In this document: one piece after another, positions 35,951 to 43,348 of the stretch
Numbering within the stretch: position 1 is the stretch's first letter
How the letters are laid out: each line of letters opens with the position of its first letter
Notes under the pieces: model-generated
Database searches by the model: none
Seen by the model: only the letters and a program-made list of their open reading frames with translations
What the model was told of the DNA's origin: nothing
Translations under genes and position numbers: made by a program
Assembly: GCA_016721725.1 (NCBI GenBank)
Contig: JADKHN010000001.1
Span: 1,116,001 to 1,180,000, forward strand
Direction of reading: 5' to 3'
Length of the DNA: 64,000 nt
Source: Chitinophagaceae bacterium
GTDB taxonomy: Bacteria > Bacteroidota > Bacteroidia > Chitinophagales > Chitinophagaceae

Positions 35951-35966
35951 TCAATATAATCATGGT

Positions 35967-36026
35967 ATGGAAAAGAAAGACCTGGTGATCATCATCCTGT
36001 TGTTTGTGGTGATCGTCTTTGGATAA
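35967..36026 (+). CDS. possible 19-residue single-pass membrane peptide
   Basis: ATG at 35967 to TAA at 36024 encodes MEKKDLVIIILLFVVIVFG, a charged N-terminus followed by 13-14 strongly hydrophobic residues. It starts 17 bp after the terminator hairpin, so it would need its own promoter, and no good TAnnTTTG element or Shine-Dalgarno sequence is visible. Could be a genuine micropeptide or chance. Confidence 0.25.
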   Translation: MEKKDLVIIILLFVVIVFG

Positions 36027-36044
36027 TTCAATAAAGATTCGGAT

Positions 36045-36626
36045 TTACGGGAACATCATCTGTTTCAGAAAAAGATCCAGGTAAGATCTTCCGATCTTGA
36101 TCAGGCTCTCCATCCTGCGTTTGAAATCCGCATAGTCGGGTTTGTTCAGTTCCGCGCCTGGTATCTCTTGTCCGTCCACTTTCAGGCTTCTTTTAAATAT
36201 CCCTTTCGTGTTCAGCCAGGCCCGGGTCTCCCATTGCTTACCCTCTTCCGATTCCTGGCTGAAAAAAAAGACCAGCCTTCCGTTCATAAAAAGGTACTCC
36301 TCATTAACGGTGAGTGCGGAGGACCTGCGGGTGACGATCACTTTTTGAAGGACCGTCTTGGGATCACGTTCCGATGCGGGCAGGTGATTGGGATCGTCGT
36401 CGTACCAAAAACCGACGGTCTCTTGGTAGATGCCCACGGCGGGCCAGCTTCTTCCGTGCTTATTGGTTACCCATTCATTCAGGTAAAGCGGGCCCTCATA
36501 GCCCTGTTCAGCTGATTCTGTGATCTTTTGATTGATCTCCTGGTAGTGGGTCCTTATTTCGGTTTCCGTTTGCGCTTCAGCGAACAGGAGGGGCATCAGG
36601 AATAATAAAAAAAGGATCGTTCTCAT
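36045..36626 (-). CDS. exported hypothetical protein in the paaE operon
   Basis: A 193-residue protein from the ATG at 36626, which gives a signal peptide (MRTILFLLFLMPLLFAEAQ). The open frame extends upstream, but that part overlaps paaE and lacks a signal. The mature domain contains THYQEINQKITESAEQGYEGP, WPAVGIYQETVGFWYDDDP, VIVTRRSSALTVNEEYLF and FKRRMESLIKIGRSYLDLFL. I do not recognise the family. It starts 22 bp after paaE and is probably cotranscribed with it, though a secreted protein has no obvious part in the epoxidase. Confidence 0.75.
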   Translation of the reverse strand: MRTILFLLFLMPLLFAEAQTETEIRTHYQEINQKITESAEQGYEGPLYLNEWVTNKHGRSWPAVGIYQETVGFWYDDDPNHLPASERDPKTVLQKVIVTRRSSALTVNEEYLFMNGRLVFFFSQESEEGKQWETRAWLNTKGIFKRSLKVDGQEIPGAELNKPDYADFKRRMESLIKIGRSYLDLFLKQMMFP

Positions 36627-36648
36627 GATTGCGGATAAAAGGTTGTGA

Positions 36649-37731
36649 TCATTTGATGTCGAAATCCACCACCACTTTTTCGGTCTTGGGATGACTCTGG
36701 CAGCTGAGGATATAGCCCTGTTCCACTTCTTCATGTTCCAGTCCCCAGTTCACATCCATGTCCACTTCACCTTCCAGTAATTTAGCCTTGCAGGTGCAGC
36801 AAACACCGCCTTTGCAGGCAAAGGGAAGATCGGCGCCCTGTTTCAGCGCCGCGTCCAGGATGCTGGTATCGCTGCTGAACGGAAGGTCGAAATCAAAACT
36901 CCGGCCGTCCAGTTTAACAGTGATATTACTTTTAGCGCCTTCATCCTTCATCACCTGCTGCCTGCTGCCAGCTGCCGGTTTCTTCTGCCCGGGTGTGGTG
37001 AATAATTCAAAGTGGATCTTCTTGTTTTCGATACCCTTTTTTTCGAGGTAGTCCTTTACGCAAAAGATCATGGCTTCCGGTCCGCAGAGGAAAAACTCGT
37101 CCGTGGCAGAATAATTGACCAGCCGGGATAATTCATCCAGTTTGCTTTCATTGATCCGGCCGAAATTCACCGGCGCATCGGTCTTTTCTCGACTGAGGAT
37201 ATTGATGAAATTAAAGCGGGTGAGGTGCCTGTTCTTCAAGCCTTCCAGCTCTTCAAAAAAGATGACCGAGGCCCGGCTGCGGTTGCCATAGACCAGGGTG
37301 AATTGGCTTTGCGGTTCTTTTTCAAGCGTGGTCTTGATGATGGACAATACCGGGGTGATGCCGCTTCCGGCCGCAAAAGCCAGGTATTGTTTCTGGTTTG
37401 CGGGATTCAAACTCGTATTGAATTTTCCGGTGGGAGGCAAAACATCCAGCATATCCCCGGTTTTCAATTCCTCGTTCGCGAAACAGGAGAATCGTCCTCC
37501 TTCCACTTTTTTCACCGCCACCTTTAATTCGTTTTCGGAAGGAGACGTACAAATGGAATAGGAACGCCTGACTTCTTCGTCTCCAAGCGTCTTCCGGATC
37601 GTGATGTTCTGTCCCTGTTCATACCGGAACTCTTGTTTTAGCGAATCAGGTACTTCAAATGAAACGGATACGCAATCGGGCGTTTCTTTCTTTACCTGTT
37701 TTACTTTTAGGGAATGAAAATGTACTGCCAT
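36649..37731 (-). CDS. paaE: phenylacetyl-CoA epoxidase reductase PaaE
   Basis: A 360-residue flavin/iron-sulfur reductase that passes electrons from NADPH to PaaA. The FAD-binding domain shows RRSYSICTSPSE near residue 55-70, the nucleotide-binding domain AAGSGITPVLSII and FFLCGPEAMI, and the C-terminal plant-type ferredoxin CKGGVCCTCKAKLLEG with a fourth cysteine in ILSCQSHP. Domain order matches PaaE/PaaK. It follows the TetR gene by 6 bp, so the two form one unit, separated by about 19 kb from paaABCD. Confidence 0.95.
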   Translation of the reverse strand: MAVHFHSLKVKQVKKETPDCVSVSFEVPDSLKQEFRYEQGQNITIRKTLGDEEVRRSYSICTSPSENELKVAVKKVEGGRFSCFANEELKTGDMLDVLPPTGKFNTSLNPANQKQYLAFAAGSGITPVLSIIKTTLEKEPQSQFTLVYGNRSRASVIFFEELEGLKNRHLTRFNFINILSREKTDAPVNFGRINESKLDELSRLVNYSATDEFFLCGPEAMIFCVKDYLEKKGIENKKIHFELFTTPGQKKPAAGSRQQVMKDEGAKSNITVKLDGRSFDFDLPFSSDTSILDAALKQGADLPFACKGGVCCTCKAKLLEGEVDMDVNWGLEHEEVEQGYILSCQSHPKTEKVVVDFDIK

Positions 37732-37737
37732 GAAATG

Positions 37738-38328
37738 TTAGTTTACCATGCCTGTTAATAAATGGGTGACCATATCTTCTTCCAGTTCCTGTGTATCGAC
37801 CTTGTTCTTGTGGCGGTGCCAGAACTCCAGTCCGCGTACTGCAGAAAGCAGGTTCAATACCACCACATAGGGATTGATGTTCCGGAAGACCCTTTCCGTT
37901 ATTCCCTTCTCAACCAGTGCTACGAGTTTCTTTTCATAGGTCCTCCGCTGGTTGAGGAAATCACTTAAATAAGGTTCTTTCAGGTGTTTCCATTCGTGAT
38001 TGGCCACAAATACCTCATCATAGTGCTCCACCATCATGCGGATATGGAAACGGATGATGGCTTCCACGGTCGCCTGGCTACCCTTGTGGCTGATCTCGGC
38101 CTGGTGAAGCTGGCTGGTGAACTCTTCGGCTACCTTGAAGCAGATCGCCTGCAGCAGTTCGCTTTTTGAGCCGATATGGTTATACAGGCTCGGTGCCTCC
38201 ACACCCAGAGATTCGGCCAGTTCCCTCATGGAGGCCGCATTATACCCCTTGTTCTTGAAAAGCCCGGAGGCCCTTAGAATGATGGCGTCCTTTTTCGAAG
38301 TGTTTTTTGCGGTGACGATCTTGGACAT
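37738..38328 (-). CDS. TetR/AcrR family regulator, probable PaaR
   Basis: A 196-residue TetR-type repressor from the ATG at 38328 (MSKIVTAKNTSKKDAII). The N-terminal helix-turn-helix is ILRASGLFKNKGYNAASMRELAESLGVEAPSLYNHIGSKSELL. The C-terminal ligand domain contains EFTSQLHQAE...VEHYDEVFVANHEWKHL. TetR-type PaaR proteins bind phenylacetyl-CoA in several bacteria; this role here is inferred from position (6 bp before paaE) and from the shared palindrome at its own promoter and at the paaA promoter. Likely autoregulated. Confidence 0.9.
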   Translation of the reverse strand: MSKIVTAKNTSKKDAIILRASGLFKNKGYNAASMRELAESLGVEAPSLYNHIGSKSELLQAICFKVAEEFTSQLHQAEISHKGSQATVEAIIRFHIRMMVEHYDEVFVANHEWKHLKEPYLSDFLNQRRTYEKKLVALVEKGITERVFRNINPYVVVLNLLSAVRGLEFWHRHKNKVDTQELEEDMVTHLLTGMVN

Positions 38329-38340
38329 GACCAATTTTTA

Positions 38341-38361
38341 CAAAACTAACACTTATTAGTT
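38341..38361 (-). promoter_or_regulatory. TetR gene operator overlapping a -7 element
   Basis: AACTAACA-CT-TATTAGTT at 38344-38361 is a palindrome with one mismatched pair, matching the paaA site in 15 of 18 positions. On the minus strand it overlaps TAGTTTTG (38348-38341), an exact match to the -7 consensus TAnnTTTG. The ATG is 13 bp beyond. Binding there would block the promoter. Confidence 0.75.
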
Positions 38362-38467
38362 TTTATTTGTTTTTTGACTGAAATTTTAATCCGGATCTGC
38401 AGGGGTAAGCATTTTCGAATCTGAGCAAATGCCCGATTGGAGGGGGTTTTAGTGTAACAAAAAGGGT

Positions 38468-38518
38468 GAAAATTATCATAAAATGGGTCAATTTCTCAAA
38501 ATAAATTATGATAATTTC
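38468..38518. repeat. AT-rich inverted repeat
   Basis: Arms around TTATCATAA (left, about 38469-38481) and TTATGATAA (right, 38506-38518), 12-13 bp, separated by about 24 bp in the 594-bp gap between the TetR gene and the beta-barrel gene. It could be a protein-binding site or part of an RNA ending at the terminator at 38684. Confidence 0.6.
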
Positions 38519-38683
38519 AAAAAAATACTAATTTTACAGCCTGCCTGGTTATCCGATCCTCTACCATCTTATCAAAAACCTTAATTGAATCAGCACCATG
38601 TGTGCTTACATTTTATTTATTTGATCTCAACAAACATCATTTAAGATATTTTACCTTTTTCTTGTGGTTTCAGAGGTAAGCAA

Positions 38684-38716
38684 GGCCGGAGATTTTTATC
38701 TCTGGCCATCTTTTTT
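38684..38716 (+). terminator. orphan intrinsic terminator in a long intergenic gap
   Basis: Stem GGCCGGAGAT/ATCTCTGGCC (38684-38693 with 38698-38707, one G-T pair), TTTT loop, then a run of six T at 38711-38716. No plus-strand gene lies between it and the TetR gene start at 38328, so it would terminate a small RNA or act as an attenuator 206 bp before the next gene. The rest of the gap (38362-38922) shows no ORF I can support. Confidence 0.75.
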
Positions 38717-38922
38717 AAGGCCCTCCCCGTTCGATTCCCGTTTTATGATTTTATTGTGAAATTCCGGCGCAATTTTTTGACTTATCATGGTCAAAACCTG
38801 ATACCCGGCAGACGGCCCCTGCGTCCCTGCCCACTCCACGAAATGATCTGAGTTATACCTGCACAACATCGCCAACAACACCTGACTGCATGGGATTATT
38901 TTTTTACCCAAAAAATGTAACC

Positions 38923-39687
38923 ATGATCAAACCAACCCTGATGCCGGTATTCTCTCTTTTTACCCTGTGTTTCAGCACCCAGCTTTCTTATTCCCAGCTC
39001 AACCTGAGTAAATGGCAGGTGGGCGTGAACGGGGGCGTATTTGTTTACCAGGGCGATCTCACCCCTTCTGCCCTGGGATCTTACCGAACCCTCAGTCCAG
39101 GATTCGGATTATACGTATCCCGCATCCTCTCGCCATCTTTCATCCTGCGCACCAATTTTACCCGGGGATCTGTAAAGGGAGCTGATGCGGCCTATGCCAG
39201 TCCCTGGTGGAGAAAAGAAAGAAATTTCAAGTTCTCTTCACCGGTCACCGAGATCTCCGAACTGCTGGTCTGGAATATCCTGCGTAATAATGGTAATGAA
39301 GAAGGATACCGGTTCTCTCCGTATGTGTATGGAGGAGCGGGAGTAAGCATCTTAAAAGTTAGCAGAGACTATAGCGGGATGAACCCGACCGTCTTCGCCG
39401 AGAATACGGAAGTGATGAACGGACTGGCGGCGGATATGGCCAAAAGACCACCCCGGGCAACCCTGGTGGTGCCGCTGGGTGCTGGAGTGGAATATTACCT
39501 GACTCCCAAGATCTCACTCACAGCGGAAACGGCTTTCCGGTACACCTTCACCGATTACCTGGACGGGTTCAGCCAGTCTGCCAACCCCAAACGAAAGGAT
39601 TATTATCATTCACACACGGTCGGACTCGTGTATAAATTCGGATCGAAGAGCCAATATGATTGTCCGGCCGTTGCGGTCGGATACTGA
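38923..39687 (+). CDS. outer-membrane beta-barrel protein
   Basis: A 254-residue exported protein from the ATG at 38923, with a signal peptide (MIKPTLMPVFSLFTLCFSTQLSYS). The mature part has the alternating pattern of an eight- or ten-strand outer-membrane barrel: QVGVNGGVFVYQGDL, GFGLYVSRIL, RFSPYVYGGAGVSIL, VVPLGAGVEYYLTPKISLTAETAFRYTFTDYLDG, and HTVGLVYKFG. It resembles the DUF6089 group common in Bacteroidota (from memory). The 5' region is long and holds an orphan terminator. Confidence 0.85.
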   Translation: MIKPTLMPVFSLFTLCFSTQLSYSQLNLSKWQVGVNGGVFVYQGDLTPSALGSYRTLSPGFGLYVSRILSPSFILRTNFTRGSVKGADAAYASPWWRKERNFKFSSPVTEISELLVWNILRNNGNEEGYRFSPYVYGGAGVSILKVSRDYSGMNPTVFAENTEVMNGLAADMAKRPPRATLVVPLGAGVEYYLTPKISLTAETAFRYTFTDYLDGFSQSANPKRKDYYHSHTVGLVYKFGSKSQYDCPAVAVGY

Positions 39688-39702
39688 ACCGGTCTCTTCA
39701 CA

Positions 39703-40364
39703 TCAGTCAATGGCCTGGTTCAGAAAATCAATGAGGGGTTTCATCGCCCGGAACGTTTGGGCCACATTGGTTACGAATGCCTTATCCGTTATTTCAGCAT
39801 CACCAATCGGCCTGGATACGATGAAGCTCTTCATTTTTAAGAAACCGATGGCGGGATTCTGTTCATCATAACCCTTGGGAGGGCGTGATAAGGAAGAGTC
39901 GGCGATAACGCCCCCGGGAAAATACTTTTGAAGTTAGCCGACCCGGTGAACTTCTTCCAGTCGGCAAAGCCATAGTCGATCTCCTGCCTGATCTTGGCAA
40001 GATCCGCGGGGAGGGGCATCCACATGCCGCCCGCGACCATGCTTTTGCCGGGTTCGATGTGCAGGTAATAACCGGCGCCGTTGCTTTTTTTGCCGCCTTT
40101 GTTGAAATAGGCCGCCATATTGGTCTTATACGGACTCTTATCCTTGCTGAACCGGACGTCCCGGTTGATACGGAACAGGCAGTCCTTCGCCTGCAGGGAA
40201 CCTATCGGGGCGTCGAATCTGGATATCGTTTCAATGAGTTTAGAAACCATACCGGTCAGATCGAGTTTGGCCTGGTCATAATCCTTACGGTGCAGTTCGA
40301 ACCAGGCCTTGTTGTTGTTCTTCTTCAGTTCTTTCAGAAACTTCAGTGTTTCTTTTTGAAGCAT
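39703..40364 (-). pseudogene. DUF2461/TIGR02453-type gene with a single-base frameshift
   Basis: Starting at 40364 the frame encodes MLQKETLKFLKELKKNNNKAWFELHRKDYD..., typical of the DUF2461 family (about 220 residues). It stays intact to NFKSIFPG, then enters a run of five G (plus strand C5, 39911-39915) and drifts into an unrelated tail ending at 39837. Adding one G restores the family C-terminus (VIADSSLSRPPKGYDEQNPAIGFLKMKSF..., ...RAMKPLIDFLNQAID) with a stop at 39703-39705. It is therefore a frameshift at a homopolymer: a sequencing error, a phase-variable tract or a recent mutation. Function of the family is unknown. Confidence 0.85.
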
Positions 40365-40394
40365 AAAATGATTTTGGCTAAAATTACAAAATAA

Positions 40395-40419
40395 AAAATC
40401 CCGGGATTCCCGGGATTTT
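40395..40419 (-). terminator. intrinsic terminator after the HNH-type gene
   Basis: Perfect 11-bp stem AAAATCCCGGG/CCCGGGATTTT (40395-40405 with 40409-40419), 3-nt loop. On the minus strand it ends in a T-rich run. It lies 109 bp after the stop of the gene at 40528 and just before the DUF2461-type gene. Confidence 0.8.
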
Positions 40420-40489
40420 GGTGATCATTATTCTTTTACTATTCTAACGAGGTGAAGCCTGTTAGGATTAATCAGTTTAAATCCGATCA

Positions 40490-40527
40490 TTGGCTCCTCC
40501 TCCCCACCGGGGAGGCTGGGAGGGGCT
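40490..40527. repeat. GC-rich palindromic element, REP-like
   Basis: CCTCCCC-ACC-GGGGAGG (40499-40515) followed by GCTGGGAGGGGC, immediately after the stop of the gene at 40528. Palindromes with this GGGGAGG core recur in many Bacteroidota genomes between genes (recollection, not checked). Only one copy is in this window. Confidence 0.5.
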
Positions 40528-41091
40528 TTATTTCACCTTCCCCCAATTCTCTCCGCTCTTGATCCTATACAGGGTCATTTCGCTCACTTTGTATTTCTTA
40601 GCCAGTTGTTTGTAGGTTAATTTCCGCTTGGGATTCTTGATGATATCCTTGATAGCCTTGACCTGGGTGGCATTGAGTTTAAGTCCCTCGGTGCGGTTGG
40701 CCTGGCGCTTTTTGTAGGCGATCTTTTCGGGACTGTTCTGCTGATGTGAACTCACTTCGTCGAGTGTGGCCCATTTCAGGTTCTTATTGATGTTGTCTTT
40801 CTTCTTATGGTTGAGGTGGATCACGAACTTGTGTTTGGGAGAAGGCTTCTTGCAGAATTGCCTCGCCACTTCGCGGTGGATATAAATGGTGCCATTGCCA
40901 TTTTCAATATGCAGGTTCAGCGTTTTATATCCGGATGTGAGTGAGCCGCTCAGGAGTTTACCATCCTTCTCAATGTGCTCCGAATAACTGGCAGCCCTTC
41001 CGTGAGAAGAGACCGCGTATTTTTTTCTTAACTGTTTGTGGCCGCTGAACTGAATCTGTTTCCAAACCTCGCCTGGATTTTTTTTAATCAT
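40528..41091 (-). CDS. NUMOD4/HNH-type endonuclease-like protein
   Basis: A 187-residue protein from the ATG at 41091 (MIKKNPGEVWKQI). The N-terminal part GEVWKQIQFSGHKQLRKKYAVSSHGR resembles NUMOD4. The middle resembles an HNH nuclease (IHREVARQFCKK...FVIHLNHKKKDNINKNLKWATLDE) with the spaced His and Asn residues of that fold. The C-terminal helix-turn-helix is TYKQLAKKYKVSEMTLYRIKSG. Such proteins are free-standing relatives of homing endonucleases; whether this one cuts DNA is unknown. It is not inside an intron or another gene. The terminator at 40395 probably ends its transcript. Confidence 0.8.
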   Translation of the reverse strand: MIKKNPGEVWKQIQFSGHKQLRKKYAVSSHGRAASYSEHIEKDGKLLSGSLTSGYKTLNLHIENGNGTIYIHREVARQFCKKPSPKHKFVIHLNHKKKDNINKNLKWATLDEVSSHQQNSPEKIAYKKRQANRTEGLKLNATQVKAIKDIIKNPKRKLTYKQLAKKYKVSEMTLYRIKSGENWGKVK

Positions 41092-41185
41092 AATGGCATG
41101 ATTTAAACGGTGATGCCAGACATACAGGGTCTGCCTGAACAAATTTTTTACGAATTAGGGATGACCTATAAATATAAATTATTTT

Positions 41186-43291
41186 TTATAAAGTAGGTAG
41201 CATTTTTAAAAATTCTTCTTCGCTGATGACCTTGATGCTGGGAATTTTCCTGGCTTTCTCCAGTTTACTGCCGGCCTCTTCGCCCACCACCAGGTAATTC
41301 AGTTTGCTGCTGACGCTGCCCAGTATCTTACCCCCGTTACTTTCAACAAGGCCCTCGGCCTCACTGCGTTTCAGCCGGGCCAGGGTACCCGTGAACAGGA
41401 AGCTTTGTCCCTCCAGTCCGCCCCCGGTCACCCCGCCCTTTTTTTCGTTCTTCAGCTGAACCCCCAGATCTTCCAGTTCCCGCAATAAAGACTGGTTATC
41501 CTGGTTATGGAAGAACCCAAAAACGCTCTTGGCCACTTTTACACCCACATCCTCCAGTTCCTGCAAGCGTTCCTCGCTGAACTGTGTAAAATCAAGCAGG
41601 TGGTCAACGGCGGAGGCCAGGGTCTTGGCCGTAGTTTCGCCTACATAACGTATGCCCAGCGCGTAGATCAGGCGGTACAGGGGCTGGTTTTTTGATGCTT
41701 CGATGGCCGATTGGAGATTGGTGACCGACTTCTCTCCAAACCCTTCCAAATCCCGGATCTTATCGAAGGGTAAGCGGTAAACGCCCGGGATGTCTTTCAA
41801 AAGTCCCAGTTCATAAAATTTACGCACATTGGCTTCCCCGAAGCTCCGGATGTCCATGGCGTCCTTACTCACAAAATGAATGATCCCTTCTACGATATGT
41901 GCCGGGCAGGCCAGGTTGATGCAGCGCCATACGGCATCTTCTTCCGGTTTATATAAGGGGTTATCGCAAACAGGACAGGTTTTGGGAAAATGAATCTCCT
42001 TTTCAGCGCCCGTCCTCAATTCCGCGAAAGACTTGACGATCTGCGGGATCACATCCCCGCTGCGTTCGATGAGAATGGTATCGCCCAGTTTAAGGTCCTT
42101 TTCCCGGATGTAATCCTCATTGTGTATGGATATGCTTCCTACGGTTACGCCGCCAACGGGTACCGGCTCGATCTTGGCCACGGGAGTGACCGCACCGGTA
42201 CGACCAACCTGGAACTCTACGGCCAGCAGTTTGCTCGTTCCCTGTCTTGCCTTGAACTTATACGCGATGGCCCAGCGCGGATGATGGGAGGTCATGCCCA
42301 GCCTCTCCTGCAAATGAAGATCGTTGACCTTGATCACCATGCCGTCGATCTCATAATCGAGACCGTCCCTTTTCTTTTCAAAGTCCTGCACGTGTTCGAT
42401 GACGCCGGCAATGCCGTTGATGACCTTCATCTCGTTTTTCGGACTCCGGAAACCCAGTTCCCACAACAGGTCGAGCATGCCGGAATGGGTTTCCGGTTCT
42501 TTCTTACCCGACGCCGTTTGCTTGTTGCCTGTTGCGGTGTAACTCACATGGTACAGGAAGGCTTCCAGTTTTCTTCGGCTAACCTCTGCCGTATCCTTGA
42601 TACGTAACGACCCTGCAGCGGCATTCCGCGGATTGGCCAGCGGGGGTATGCCTTCTTCGATCAGGGCGTTGTTATAGTCTTTGAAATTCTTTTTGTTCAT
42701 CAGCACTTCTCCCCGGATCTCCACCTGTTGGATGCCATAGCCGCTGAATTTGGCGGATAGGGGTACCGAACGGATCTGTTTGATGTTATCGGTGATCTCA
42801 TCGCCGGTGACGCCATCGCCCCGGGTAGCGCCTCGTTGCAGCAGGTCGCCATCATAGATCAGCGAGATACTGGCGCCGTCAAACTTGGGTTCGACACAAT
42901 ATTCGATGGTTTCCAATCCGGATAATTCGCGTGCCTTCCGGTCAAAGTCCAGGAGGTCCTCCGCATTGTATGAATTCTCCAGCGATAACATCGGCACCAG
43001 GTGCTGTACTTTGGGGAAATCCTTGATCAGTCCCCGGCCAACCCGCTGGGTGGGGGAATCGGCGGTCACCGAAGCAGGATGTTCCCGCTCAAACTTTTCG
43101 AGTTTCTTGTACAGGGTATCGTATTCAAAATCGCTGATCAGGGGATCGTTCTGTACATAATAGCGGTATTCGTGAAAGCGCAGGATATCCCGGAGGGGTT
43201 CAACTTCATCCTGCCCGATTCCCGGTTCCTTTTTCACCAGCATTGTCTTTGTGTGCTCCTGAAGTTTCCTGGTTTGTTGTGCATCGTACAT
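41186..43291 (-). CDS. ligA: NAD-dependent DNA ligase
   Basis: A 701-residue LigA. The Ia domain lies at residues about 25-90, the adenylation domain has the active-site lysine in EPKFDG (Lys136), and the OB fold follows (VGRTGAVTPVAKIEPV). The zinc finger has CPVCDNPL and CINLACPAH. Helix-hairpin-helix repeats are at about 510-600 (LEGFGEKSVTNL, IRYVGETTAKTL). The C-terminal BRCT domain has FLFTGTLARLKRSEAEGLVESNGG. All parts of a functional enzyme are present. Divergent from the amidohydrolase gene, 57 bp away. Confidence 0.98.
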   Translation of the reverse strand: MYDAQQTRKLQEHTKTMLVKKEPGIGQDEVEPLRDILRFHEYRYYVQNDPLISDFEYDTLYKKLEKFEREHPASVTADSPTQRVGRGLIKDFPKVQHLVPMLSLENSYNAEDLLDFDRKARELSGLETIEYCVEPKFDGASISLIYDGDLLQRGATRGDGVTGDEITDNIKQIRSVPLSAKFSGYGIQQVEIRGEVLMNKKNFKDYNNALIEEGIPPLANPRNAAAGSLRIKDTAEVSRRKLEAFLYHVSYTATGNKQTASGKKEPETHSGMLDLLWELGFRSPKNEMKVINGIAGVIEHVQDFEKKRDGLDYEIDGMVIKVNDLHLQERLGMTSHHPRWAIAYKFKARQGTSKLLAVEFQVGRTGAVTPVAKIEPVPVGGVTVGSISIHNEDYIREKDLKLGDTILIERSGDVIPQIVKSFAELRTGAEKEIHFPKTCPVCDNPLYKPEEDAVWRCINLACPAHIVEGIIHFVSKDAMDIRSFGEANVRKFYELGLLKDIPGVYRLPFDKIRDLEGFGEKSVTNLQSAIEASKNQPLYRLIYALGIRYVGETTAKTLASAVDHLLDFTQFSEERLQELEDVGVKVAKSVFGFFHNQDNQSLLRELEDLGVQLKNEKKGGVTGGGLEGQSFLFTGTLARLKRSEAEGLVESNGGKILGSVSSKLNYLVVGEEAGSKLEKARKIPSIKVISEEEFLKMLPTL

Positions 43292-43348
43292 GGGCCAAAG
43301 TTAAAAATTCTGTGTGCCACATTTGCTTATTTTTGGCAAAACAATATT

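Noticed and set aside
38696..38911. 71-codon minus-strand open frame upstream of the barrel gene
   Set aside because: It runs through a terminator hairpin and has no start context or protein-like pattern.
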